Assembly: GCF_036346295.1 (NCBI RefSeq) | Contig: NZ_CP107820.1 | Span: 62,001-126,000 of the forward strand | From: Streptomyces sp. NBC_00536 | GTDB taxonomy: Bacteria > Actinomycetota > Actinomycetes > Streptomycetales > Streptomycetaceae | Reading direction: 5' to 3' | DNA length: 64,000 nucleotides | In this document: in pieces, positions 15,819 through 23,128 of the stretch | Layout of the letters: each line of letters starts with the position of its first letter | How positions within the stretch are numbered: the stretch's first letter is position 1 | Position numbers and translations under genes: made by a program | Notes under the pieces: generated by a model | The model's input: the letters and a program-made list of their open reading frames with translations, nothing else | Database searches by the model: none | Told to the model about the DNA's origin: nothing

Positions 15819-17836
15819 AGGGACCGCCACCAGGTGGCGCCGTAGAGCATCGTGAGCGCGATGGTGGCCGCGCGGCCGTGGCCCGCGGCGCGGGCGCGGG
15901 GCAGGGCGAGGGGGATCTGGACGGCGTGCCCGACGGTGCTGAGGACGGCGTCGGCCCACCACAGCCAGTGGAGGAGGGGGATGTCGGGGGCGCCCGCGGT
16001 GGCCGCCCAGACGGCGCCGCCCAGCAGGTACGCCCATCCCGCGAGCGGGACGAGCCGCGCGGCGCGGGCGAACGTGGCCTGGTGTGGCGCGAGTTGCCGC
16101 TCGGCCCAGCGGGACAGTTCCTCGCGGCCGATCTTGGCGTTGTGCCGGATGTCCACGGGGAAGGCTGGGTGGCGCAGGAACTCCTCGATCGGTTCCGTCG
16201 GGGCGTGGGCGGCGGCCAGTACGCGCAGTTCGGCGGTCAGCGCCTGCCAGGCGGCGGTGTCGAGGGGGTGCGCGGTTTCCACGCAGATGACGGGGCGCCG
16301 CGGCCCAAAGGGCTCCGTGCCGGTGCGCACGCCCACGAGGGCGGTGCGGCGGACCAGCGGGTGGGCGTTGAAGACGCCTTCGCAGCGCACGGTGTGCAGG
16401 TCCTGGCCGTCGGTGCGCACCCGTTGTGCCTTGCGTCCGCAGAACCACAGGTGGCCGTCGGCGTCGAGGTAGCCGAGGTCACCGGTGCGGTGCCAGACGC
16501 GGGTGGCGCCGACCCCGCCGGGCGGGTCCTCGTACGTCTTGTGCAGGGCGTCGGCGCGGGGATCGCCGTGGTAGCGGGGGCTGACGGACTCGCCCGCGAC
16601 GAGGATCTCGCCGACGCGCCCCGCGGGCAGGGACGGTGTGCCGGGGAGCAGCCGCGGGAGCGGGCCGTCGGTGACGGGGGCGATGCGGACCAGGGTGCCG
16701 GGGACGGGGCGGCCGACGCAGGTGCCCGCGCCTTCGGCGCTGCGGGCCGCCCGCTCGCCCAGGATGTCCTCGGACTCGATGGAGGTGATGGGGAGGACTT
16801 CGGTCGCCCCGTAGGTGACGTGGACGCGCGCCTTCTCGTCGAGGACCGCGCGCAGCCGGGCGACGACCGCGTCGGGTACGGGCGCGCCGCCGGAGACCAC
16901 GCAGCGCAGGTCGGGGAGCGGGTGCTCGCCGTCGCGGGCGGTGAGGTGGTCGGCGAGGTTGCGCAGCAGGGCGGGCGAGGCGAAGACGGTGGTGACGGCG
17001 AACCGTTCCAGCGCGTCCACCAGCAGCGCCGGGTCCGCCTGGGCGACCTTGGCCGGGGCCAGCGGGGCGAGGACGAGCGTGGAACCGTAGACCAGGTCGA
17101 GCAGCCCGTAGAACGGGAGGGTGACGAGCGAGGTGTCGTCGCGGGTCCGGCCGTGGGCGGCCTCGATCTGGCGGGCGATCGAGAGGGCCATCCGGTGGGT
17201 GTACTCGACTCCCTTGGCGGGGCCGGTGCTTCCGGTGGTGAACCCGATCATCAGCAGGTCGTCGCCGCCGACGGGAGCGGGCGCACGGCGCGGTCCGGGG
17301 AGGGCGCGCAGCCGCGCGAGCGTATGTGCGCCGAGGCTGCCGAGGAAGCCGCGGCCGAGCGTGACGGGGATCCGTACGGCGGCGAAGGTGCGGCGGCCCA
17401 GGACGCGCACCAGGTGGGCGAGCGGGGGGCCGATGAACGCCTCGGCGCCGACGGCCCGGTAGCAGTGGAGCATGCGGCGCAAGCCCATGCCGGGGTCGAC
17501 GACGACGGGGACGGCGCCGAGCCGGAAGAGCGCGAACGCCAGGGCGAAGAGCTCGGGTCCGGGTGGTGCCATCAGGACCGTCCGGGTGCCCCGGGTGATC
17601 CCGGCCCGGGCCAGGCCGTGGGCGAGGTCTTCCACCGAACGCTGTAACTCCCCGTAGGAGACGGTGCGGTAGCGGGGGCGGCCGTCCGGCTCGCGGGCGC
17701 CGGGCTCGGGGTGGATGACGGCGGCCCGGTCGGGGAAGGCGGCGGCATTGCGGGCGAGGTGGTCGGCGAGGCCCCCGGGGGCGAGGTCCACCTTCGGGTC
17801 CGGGTTCACCTTGATGTTCACGTCCACGCCGGTCAC
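15815..17836 (-). CDS. lstC: OleC-like acyl-adenylating enzyme, LstC-like, with a TTA codon
   Basis: A 673-residue member of the OleC branch of AMP-dependent ligases. Motifs: FTTGSTGPAKGVEYTH, VTYGATEVLP, HRTGDLGYLD, FCGRKAQRVRTDG, and the OleC-like C-terminal PVDIRHNAKIGREELSRWAER. OleC converts beta-hydroxy acids to beta-lactones using ATP; the lipstatin homologue is an acyl-CoA-synthetase-like enzyme of the same group. About 85 C-terminal residues form hydrophobic segments (WAYLLGGAVWAATAG and others), suggesting membrane association. GTG 17836 overlaps the preceding stop (GTGA). Codon 64 is TTA (complement of 17645-17647), read in Streptomyces by the bldA tRNA. Confidence 0.9.
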   Translation of the reverse strand: MTGVDVNIKVNPDPKVDLAPGGLADHLARNAAAFPDRAAVIHPEPGAREPDGRPRYRTVSYGELQRSVEDLAHGLARAGITRGTRTVLMAPPGPELFALAFALFRLGAVPVVVDPGMGLRRMLHCYRAVGAEAFIGPPLAHLVRVLGRRTFAAVRIPVTLGRGFLGSLGAHTLARLRALPGPRRAPAPVGGDDLLMIGFTTGSTGPAKGVEYTHRMALSIARQIEAAHGRTRDDTSLVTLPFYGLLDLVYGSTLVLAPLAPAKVAQADPALLVDALERFAVTTVFASPALLRNLADHLTARDGEHPLPDLRCVVSGGAPVPDAVVARLRAVLDEKARVHVTYGATEVLPITSIESEDILGERAARSAEGAGTCVGRPVPGTLVRIAPVTDGPLPRLLPGTPSLPAGRVGEILVAGESVSPRYHGDPRADALHKTYEDPPGGVGATRVWHRTGDLGYLDADGHLWFCGRKAQRVRTDGQDLHTVRCEGVFNAHPLVRRTALVGVRTGTEPFGPRRPVICVETAHPLDTAAWQALTAELRVLAAAHAPTEPIEEFLRHPAFPVDIRHNAKIGREELSRWAERQLAPHQATFARAARLVPLAGWAYLLGGAVWAATAGAPDIPLLHWLWWADAVLSTVGHAVQIPLALPRARAAGHGRAATIALTMLYGATWWRSL

Positions 17837-18696
17837 CACCCCTCGGGGGTGTAGCTCGCGCAGACCACGGTGGGGCCCGCGCCGACGCTGACGAAGAGCA
17901 GCCGGTCGCAGTCCCGGGGCCGTCCGGCGTCCAGCGCCCGGAGGTAGCCGAGGACCGGCGCGGCGGTGTGCGGCTCGCCCTCACCCTCCCACTCCGCCTC
18001 CCCCGCATCCGCGGCGGGCGGTCCGATGACCAGGGTGCGGGCGAGGTCGAGGCCGAACTCCCGCGCGTAGTCGGCGACCGCGGTGGCGGCCAGCGCGCTC
18101 CGCCGGGCGCCGTGGCCCGGCTCGCGCCGGACGGTGATCAGGGAGCGGCCGCCGCTGCCCATGCGGGCGGTGTCGAGGTAGCCCTCGGCGCCCACCGGGC
18201 CCTCGGGCGCGTAGTGGCGTACGGGACCGAATCCGCTGCCGGGGTCGGCGCCGCGCTGCAGCAGCCAGGCGCCCGCCAGGTCGGCGTACGGGTAGTCCGG
18301 GTCACGGCGCGCGTCGCCGCCGGGGTGTACGTCGGCGGCGGTGATCAGGAGGCGTTCGGTGCTGCCGGTGTCGAGGAGGGACTGGCCGACCTGTACGGCG
18401 GCCAGCACCCCGCAGGCGCCGTTCATGAGGTCGAAGGAGAAGGCCGGGGCGGGGTCGGCGAGGTAGTCCAGGCTGATGCCCGCTTCCTTCTGGACCATGG
18501 CGGCGAGGGCCGGTTCGAAGGTGTTGGACTCGCGGTAGACGCCGACGTTGACGAGGACACCGACGGCGGCCGGGGACAGCCCCGCGCGGGTCAGGCAGTC
18601 CCGGGCGGCGCGGCCCGCGAGGGCAACGGTGGTGGACCCTGCCGTGCTTCCGGCGTCCGGGGACGCGGTGACGGCAGTGGTGATGACCATGCCCAT
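17833..18696 (-). CDS. lstB: Short KAS-III-like subunit, LstB-like
   Basis: A 287-residue thiolase-fold protein, shorter than the usual 320-350 residues of KAS III. A cysteine in FDLMNGACGVLAAVQ (about Cys95) takes the active-site position, and a glutamate in NTFEPALAAMVQ (about Glu61) sits where OleA/LstB proteins supply a subunit-bridging acid. The usual His and Asn motifs of the C-terminal half are not recognisable. In lipstatin biosynthesis LstA and LstB act as a heterodimer that condenses two acyl-CoAs without decarboxylation; the same is inferred here. The start is 3 bp after the LstA-like stop and its own stop overlaps the ligase start. Confidence 0.85.
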   Translation of the reverse strand: MGMVITTAVTASPDAGSTAGSTTVALAGRAARDCLTRAGLSPAAVGVLVNVGVYRESNTFEPALAAMVQKEAGISLDYLADPAPAFSFDLMNGACGVLAAVQVGQSLLDTGSTERLLITAADVHPGGDARRDPDYPYADLAGAWLLQRGADPGSGFGPVRHYAPEGPVGAEGYLDTARMGSGGRSLITVRREPGHGARRSALAATAVADYAREFGLDLARTLVIGPPAADAGEAEWEGEGEPHTAAPVLGYLRALDAGRPRDCDRLLFVSVGAGPTVVCASYTPEGW

Positions 18697-18699
18697 GGC

Positions 18700-19761
18700 T
18701 CAGACCCCCATGTTCGTGATCGTGGCGGACAGGGCGCCGGTGACCACGCCGGAGGCGGCGGGGACCAGCAGGAAGGTGGCGCCGGGGCGGGCGGTGCCCG
18801 CCCGCAGGTGCTCGCGCAGGGTGAGGAAGTGCGAGGTGGTGGCGGTGTTGCCGAAGCGCTCCACGGTCGCGAGGGAGGTGGGCATCGGCGCGCCGAACTC
18901 CCGCTCGCCGGTGGCGTTGACGTAGTCGATGAAGCGGGTGCCCACCTGGTGCTGGATCACGTAGTCGAAGTCCTCCGCCGCGAAGTCGCGGCCGGCCTTG
19001 GCCAGCAGGTCCCCGTGGAAGCGGGGCCACAGGGCGAGGCGGTCCTTGTCGTGCATCTTCTTGTTGTCCGTGTACAGGGCGATGCCCTCGGTGCGGTCGC
19101 TGGGCATGCCCATGCACAGGTGGGAGTACTCGGAGCAGGTCAGCATCTCGACGTAGTGGATCCGGTCGGCCTCGTCGGTGGCCCGGTCCAGGATCACGGC
19201 GGCTCCCGAGTCGCCCACGGAGAGCGAGGCGAACTGCGGGTCGTAGGAGTCGCTCAGCTCGCGGGCGGCGGTGTCGGCGACCCGGGTCGCCTGCTCGCCG
19301 CTGACGACCAGTCCGGTGCGGACGGCCCCGGAGCGGATCATCCGGTCGAGGACGTAGACGCCGGTCATCATGCCCGCGCAGGCGTTGGAGACGTCGAAGT
19401 GGATCGCGGACCGGGCGCCCAGTTCCCGGGCGAGCGAGCCGGCGAAGGACGGTTCGAAGGCGAAGCGCCCGCCGTCCTTGAAGCGGGTGATGGACGCCGA
19501 TATGACGACGTCCAGGTCGGCGGCTCCGTAGCGGGAGACGGCGAGGGCGTCGCGCGCGGCCGACAGCGCCATCCCGAAGGAGTCCTCGGCCGTCTCTGAG
19601 TCGGGGTCGGCGACGCGGCGTTCCACGACTCCGGTGATCCGCTCGACGTCCACGCCGTGCAGGCTCTCGGTGCGTCCGATCAGGTCGCGGGTGGTCAGCG
19701 TGCGCTCCGGTATGTGGGCCCCGAGGGCCTCCAACCGGCTGCCGCGCTCGGTCGTACTCAC
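18700..19761 (-). CDS. lstA: KAS-III/OleA-like acyl condensing enzyme, LstA-like
   Basis: A 353-residue thiolase-fold enzyme with the full Cys-His-Asn triad: Cys128 in FDVSNACAGMMTGVY, His in YVIQHQVGTRF and Asn in RFGNTATTSHFLTL. A FEPSFAGSL glutamate (about 103) matches the conserved OleA acid. It should catalyse head-to-head Claisen condensation of two fatty acyl chains to a 2-alkyl-3-keto acid, the first step of lipstatin-type beta-lactones, probably with the next gene product. GTG 19761 follows GGAG by six bases. It is the first gene of the operon; the 496-bp upstream gap contains several palindromes. Confidence 0.9.
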   Translation of the reverse strand: MSTTERGSRLEALGAHIPERTLTTRDLIGRTESLHGVDVERITGVVERRVADPDSETAEDSFGMALSAARDALAVSRYGAADLDVVISASITRFKDGGRFAFEPSFAGSLARELGARSAIHFDVSNACAGMMTGVYVLDRMIRSGAVRTGLVVSGEQATRVADTAARELSDSYDPQFASLSVGDSGAAVILDRATDEADRIHYVEMLTCSEYSHLCMGMPSDRTEGIALYTDNKKMHDKDRLALWPRFHGDLLAKAGRDFAAEDFDYVIQHQVGTRFIDYVNATGEREFGAPMPTSLATVERFGNTATTSHFLTLREHLRAGTARPGATFLLVPAASGVVTGALSATITNMGV

Positions 19762-19878
19762 GTGTGTCTCCAGGCTGAACGAGCGTGCGCGGACGCCGTC
19801 GTACGGGCAGCACGAGCTGCCGCGGCGGCCGCGCGGGAGGGGTGGGGTGGGGGGTGCTTCCTGGTGACAGAAAGCGAA

Positions 19879-19895
19879 GTTACCGTAACGTACGG
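19879..19895. promoter_or_regulatory. Overlapping palindromes upstream of the lstA homologue
   Basis: GTTAC-C-GTAAC (19879-19889) overlaps CCGTA-ACG-TACGG (19883-19895). They lie about 120 bp upstream of the first gene of the operon, a usual distance for an operator or activator site in Streptomyces. The cognate regulator is unknown. Confidence 0.45.
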
Positions 19896-19977
19896 ACTTC
19901 ACGACCCCGGCCCGGAGCGGCCCAAAATCGGGCCAGTGCGATGAATACCGGCCAATCGGCCTTTAGTTGTCATTACG

Positions 19978-19996
19978 CCAAAGGCCAGGCCTTTGG
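19978..19996. promoter_or_regulatory. 19-bp perfect palindrome
   Basis: CCAAAGGCC-A-GGCCTTTGG is symmetric about base 19987. A related GGCC-AATC-GGCC element lies just upstream (19950-19961). It could be a dimeric regulator's operator or a compact hairpin; no T-run follows on either strand. Confidence 0.45.
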
Positions 19997-20170
19997 ACCC
20001 GTTTGACGACCGGGGCGTACCGGGGCTTCGGCCCCGCCCTCCCGGCCGACCGGAACCGGACACGCCCGAACGGGCCGCCGCTCCTCGAAAACCTGTCCGG
20101 AATCACCTGGTCCGCCTTGACCGTTCCCTGGCGTGAGCGAATGACCGGCCGCAGGCACTTGACCCCGTCG

Positions 20171-20206
20171 GCTAACACCATTAGCTTAATGGCAATGAAG
20201 GTTAGC
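20171..20206. promoter_or_regulatory. Probable TetR-type operator cluster
   Basis: Two overlapping inverted repeats, GCTAA-N5-TTAGC (20171-20185) and CCATTA-GCT-TAATGG (20178-20192), and a further GTTAGC (20201-20206) that complements the first GCTAAC, lie 52-87 bp before the hydrolase start. Position and symmetry suit autoregulation by the TetR protein encoded by the second gene of that operon. Confidence 0.5.
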
Positions 20207-20257
20207 CCGCAGGGCGGCAGCAGGCAGTCCGCGGAATCTCCGGAAGAGGGCAGGGCG

Positions 20258-21124
20258 ATGACCGAGTTCCTGAAGACCGACGGCGGACAGCTCGCGTACG
20301 ACGTCACGGGCGAGGGACCGCTGGTCGTACTGGCGAACGGAATGGGCGACAACCGGGGCTCCTACGGCGAACTGGCCGCGCTCCTGGCCGGCGCCGGATA
20401 CCGGGTCGCCCGCACGGATCTGCGGGGGCACGGCGAGTCGGACGCCGGGTGGGCCTCGTACACCCGTACCGACGTGGCGGGCGACCTGCTCGCGCTCGTC
20501 CGGCACCTCGGAGGCGGCCCCGCCGTCCTCGTCGGGCACTCCTTCGCGGGCGGCGCCGCCACCATCGCGGCGGCCGACGAGCCCGGGCTGGTCAGCGCGG
20601 TCGTCGAGATCAGCCCCTTCACCCGGGTCCAGAAGACCGACCTCGGCGCGCTCGTCACACAGGGGCACCACCGCAAGGGCATCCTGCTGCTCATGGGGGC
20701 GTGCGCGCTGCGCAGCGTGGGACTGTGGAAGCGGTACCTGCGCCACGCGCACCCGGAGATGCCCGCCGCCGCGCTCGACGCGCGCATCGGCTCCCTGGAA
20801 GCCGACCTGCGCAGGCCCGGGCGGATGGCCGTGGTCTCCGCGATGGGGATGTCCGCGCCGACCGACGCGGGGGCGCGACTGGACGGCGTCCGGTGCCCGG
20901 CGCTGATCGTCGAGGGCACCCTCGACCCCGACTGGGCCGACCCCCGGGCCGAGGGCGAGGGCATCGTGGCCGAACTGCCCGCGGGGGTGGGGCGGCTGGC
21001 GATGATCGAGGGCGCGGGTCACTACGCGCACGCCCAGTTCCCCGCCGAGACCGCCGCCGCGATCCTGGACTTCCTGGGCTCCACGGGCTCCCTGGGCTTC
21101 CCGAAGGACGGCGCCCGTGGCTAG
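20258..21124 (+). CDS. Alpha/beta hydrolase
   Basis: A 288-residue single-domain alpha/beta hydrolase. The oxyanion region is LVVLANGMGDNRGSYGEL, the nucleophile motif is VGHSFAGGAA at about 94-99, the acid is likely in IVEGTLDPDW and the histidine in IEGAGHYAHAQFP. The substrate is unknown; haloperoxidase- or esterase-like activity is possible. No signal peptide is seen. ATG 20258 begins the conserved MTEFLKTDGGQLAYDV segment; the longer frame upstream covers the operator region and is non-coding. It overlaps the TetR gene start by 8 bp, so the pair forms an operon divergent from the beta-lactone operon. Confidence 0.88.
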   Translation: MTEFLKTDGGQLAYDVTGEGPLVVLANGMGDNRGSYGELAALLAGAGYRVARTDLRGHGESDAGWASYTRTDVAGDLLALVRHLGGGPAVLVGHSFAGGAATIAAADEPGLVSAVVEISPFTRVQKTDLGALVTQGHHRKGILLLMGACALRSVGLWKRYLRHAHPEMPAAALDARIGSLEADLRRPGRMAVVSAMGMSAPTDAGARLDGVRCPALIVEGTLDPDWADPRAEGEGIVAELPAGVGRLAMIEGAGHYAHAQFPAETAAAILDFLGSTGSLGFPKDGARG

Positions 21125-21707
21125 GGCGGCCCTCTCGACGGAGGCCGTGGTCGACATCGCGCTGCGGCTCATCGACGAAGGCACCGGGGGCGCCGGGGGT
21201 ACGGACTCCGGGCCCGCCGCGCTGACCTTGTCCGAGGTGGCCGCGCGGGCGGGAGTGCGTACGCCGTCGCTCTACAAGCACGTACGCGGCCTGGCCGAGC
21301 TGCGCGACCTCGTATCGGCGCGGATCATGAACGAAATGGCGGACGAGGTCGGTGCCGCCGTCCTCGGCCGCTCCTCCGACGAGGCCGTCCGCGCCCTGAT
21401 GACGGCCTGGCGCGCCTACGCCCGCCGCCACCCCCACCGCTACGCGGCGCTCGTCCAGCGCCCCGAACCCGGGACCGCCGAGGCGGGGGCGCGGCTGGTC
21501 GCCATCATGCTGGCCACGCTGCGCGCATACGGACTGGAGGACTCCGCCGCGATCCACGCGGCCCGCTGCCTGCGGGCGGTCGTCCACGGGTTCGCGGCGC
21601 TGGAGACCGGGGGCGCCTTCGAACTGCCGGAGAAGCTGGACGACACGTACGACCTGCTGGTGCACATGGTCGTCTCGGGCCTGCACACGCCGCGCGAGAC
21701 GGACTAG
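21117..21707 (+). CDS. TetR/AcrR-family regulator with WHG-type C-domain
   Basis: A 196-residue regulator. The N-terminal helix-turn-helix is LTLSEVAARAGVRTPSLYKHVRGLAELRDLV (about 37-67). The C-terminal ligand domain contains MTAWRAYARRHPHRYAAL and ends with RAVVHGFAALETGGAFELP, typical of the WHG/TetR_C group. It starts within the last codons of the alpha/beta hydrolase gene, so it probably represses its own operon through the palindromes at 20171-20206. Divergence from the lstA homologue leaves open control of that operon too. It converges with the glycosyltransferase gene, overlapping it by 4 bp. Confidence 0.88.
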   Translation: MARAALSTEAVVDIALRLIDEGTGGAGGTDSGPAALTLSEVAARAGVRTPSLYKHVRGLAELRDLVSARIMNEMADEVGAAVLGRSSDEAVRALMTAWRAYARRHPHRYAALVQRPEPGTAEAGARLVAIMLATLRAYGLEDSAAIHAARCLRAVVHGFAALETGGAFELPEKLDDTYDLLVHMVVSGLHTPRETD

Positions 21708-22972
21708 GGCGTCTTTTTCAGCAGCAGGCGCGCGGCCAGCGCCGCACCGTCGGTGCGGATCGCGGTGGCCACGGCCGCCGCGCGGGTCCGGGTCCCGGGG
21801 CTGAGGGCCGTGCTGAGCGCGGCGGACAGGGAGTCCACGGTCGGGGCAGGGTCGTGGTGGGCCGCGCCGATGCCCAGCTCGGCCACCCGGGCCGCCCAGC
21901 GCGGCTGGTCCACGATCCGGGGCAGCACGACCTGGGGCGCACCGGCCCGGGCGGCCGTCGTCGTGGTGCCCGCGCCGCCGTGGTGCACGACGGCGGCCAC
22001 CCGGCGGAAGAGGGCCTGCTGGTTGACCTCGCCGACGGCGAAGCAGTCGTCCCGGTCGTCGACCGGGGCCAGTTCGGCCCAGCCGCGGGCCAGCAGCACG
22101 CGGCGGCCGAGCGCCCGGCCCGCCTCGACGGCCACCCGGGCGATCTCCCGCGGAGCGTGCGCGGCCATGCTGCCGAAGCCGACGTACAGCGGTGGTTCAC
22201 CCGCGTCCAGGAACGCCTCCAGGTCGGCGGGCAGCGGCCGGTCGTCGGGCAGGATCCACGCCCCGGTCCGCACCGGGTCGAGGCCGTCCACGACGTCGGG
22301 CGCGGGCCACAGCGTCGGATCCGCCGCGAGCCACGGGCGGTCGGTGAAGACGTGGTCGCGTACGCCCGTCACCGGCGGCAGCGGCGGCAGGCCGATCGCC
22401 GCGCGGTGTCCGGCCAGCGCCTCGCCGTACAGCGCGTCGACCCGCTGGGCGTCCTGCTCCCACAGCGCCTCGTTCCCGGTCTCGTCGTTCCCGGTCTCGT
22501 CGTTCCCGGTCTCGTCGTTCCCTGTCTCGTCCCGCGGGGACGCCGTGCCCGGCCGGGTGGCCGGGGGGAAGTCCCGCGAGGGCAGCCCGCAGGTGTGGAA
22601 GCAGGCGTACACATAGCGGATGCCGAGCTTCTCGGCGACGTCCCGCGCCCCCGCCGGCATCAGGCCGCCGGCCAGCAGTACGTCGCATCCCGCGGCCGCC
22701 TCCGTGAGCGTGGCGAACCGCGCGGCGACCAGCTCGGGCGCGAGCCGGAACGCGTCCTTCGCCGTCGGCGGCTTCGGCCCCGAGACCACCGAACGCACCG
22801 ACGGCCCGAGCGGCACCAGCGGTACGCCGACCCGCGCCAGCAGCGCCGCGAACTCCTCGTCCGGCGGCGCGCACACCGACGCCCCCGCACCCGCTTCCCG
22901 CAGCGCCACCGCCAGCGCCGCCAGCGGTTCGACGTCCCCCCGCGATCCCCAGCCAGACAACAGCACACGCAT
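21704..22972 (-). CDS. Family-1 (MGT/UGT-type) glycosyltransferase
   Basis: A 422-residue GT-B glycosyltransferase of the natural-product/macrolide group. It begins MRVLLSGWGSRGDVEPLAALA, the acceptor-domain start typical of the family, and has the nucleotide-sugar motif HHGGAGTTTTAARAGAPQVV with PRIVDQPRWAARV near the C-terminus. Sugar and acceptor are unknown; glycosylation of a xenobiotic or macrolide-type compound is usual for this group. A repeat-coded insertion of four DETGN units (about residues 147-167) sits in a loop. The start is strongly supported by the conserved N-terminus. No biosynthetic partner is adjacent. Confidence 0.9.
   Translation of the reverse strand: MRVLLSGWGSRGDVEPLAALAVALREAGAGASVCAPPDEEFAALLARVGVPLVPLGPSVRSVVSGPKPPTAKDAFRLAPELVAARFATLTEAAAGCDVLLAGGLMPAGARDVAEKLGIRYVYACFHTCGLPSRDFPPATRPGTASPRDETGNDETGNDETGNDETGNEALWEQDAQRVDALYGEALAGHRAAIGLPPLPPVTGVRDHVFTDRPWLAADPTLWPAPDVVDGLDPVRTGAWILPDDRPLPADLEAFLDAGEPPLYVGFGSMAAHAPREIARVAVEAGRALGRRVLLARGWAELAPVDDRDDCFAVGEVNQQALFRRVAAVVHHGGAGTTTTAARAGAPQVVLPRIVDQPRWAARVAELGIGAAHHDPAPTVDSLSAALSTALSPGTRTRAAAVATAIRTDGAALAARLLLKKTP
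22472..22531. repeat. 15-bp in-frame tandem repeat, four copies
   Basis: GTTCCCGGTCTCGTC repeats four times (22472-22531, the last copy with one change) inside the glycosyltransferase gene and encodes the peptide DETGN four times. The unit is a whole number of codons, so copy-number variation would only lengthen or shorten an acidic loop. Confidence 0.9.
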
Positions 22973-23069
22973 GGCGCGACTCCTCGTTTCCGCAGGTCAT
23001 GGCTTTGCGCCAGCGATTGTGCGGTATGGCTGGGGCCTTGCCGCAAGCCCCCCGGTGAGCTATATGTTG

Positions 23070-23102
23070 AAGAGGGCGAGGAGCTGAACTCCTCGCCCTC
23101 TT
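23070..23102 (-). terminator. Strong hairpin after the lipase gene
   Basis: A perfect 14-bp stem, AAGAGGGCGAGGAG (23070-23083) and its complement (23089-23102), closes a 5-base loop 27 bp downstream of the lipase stop on the minus strand. It is the obvious terminator of the lipase gene and separates it from the glycosyltransferase, whose start is about 100 bp further on. Confidence 0.8.
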
Positions 23103-23128
23103 GTCTGTTCGTCTGTGTCTTCGCCGTC

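Larger units (their letters stand above)
19762..20257. promoter_or_regulatory. Divergent promoter region of the beta-lactone operon and hydrolase/TetR operon
   Basis: This 496-bp gap has no convincing gene. It is locally AT-richer near 19870-19990 and 20165-20215. It holds, from left to right, overlapping short palindromes at 19879-19895, a perfect 19-bp palindrome at 19978-19996, and overlapping palindromes at 20171-20206 just before the hydrolase gene. Promoters for both directions must lie here; clear -35/-10 hexamers are not obvious. Confidence 0.6.
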
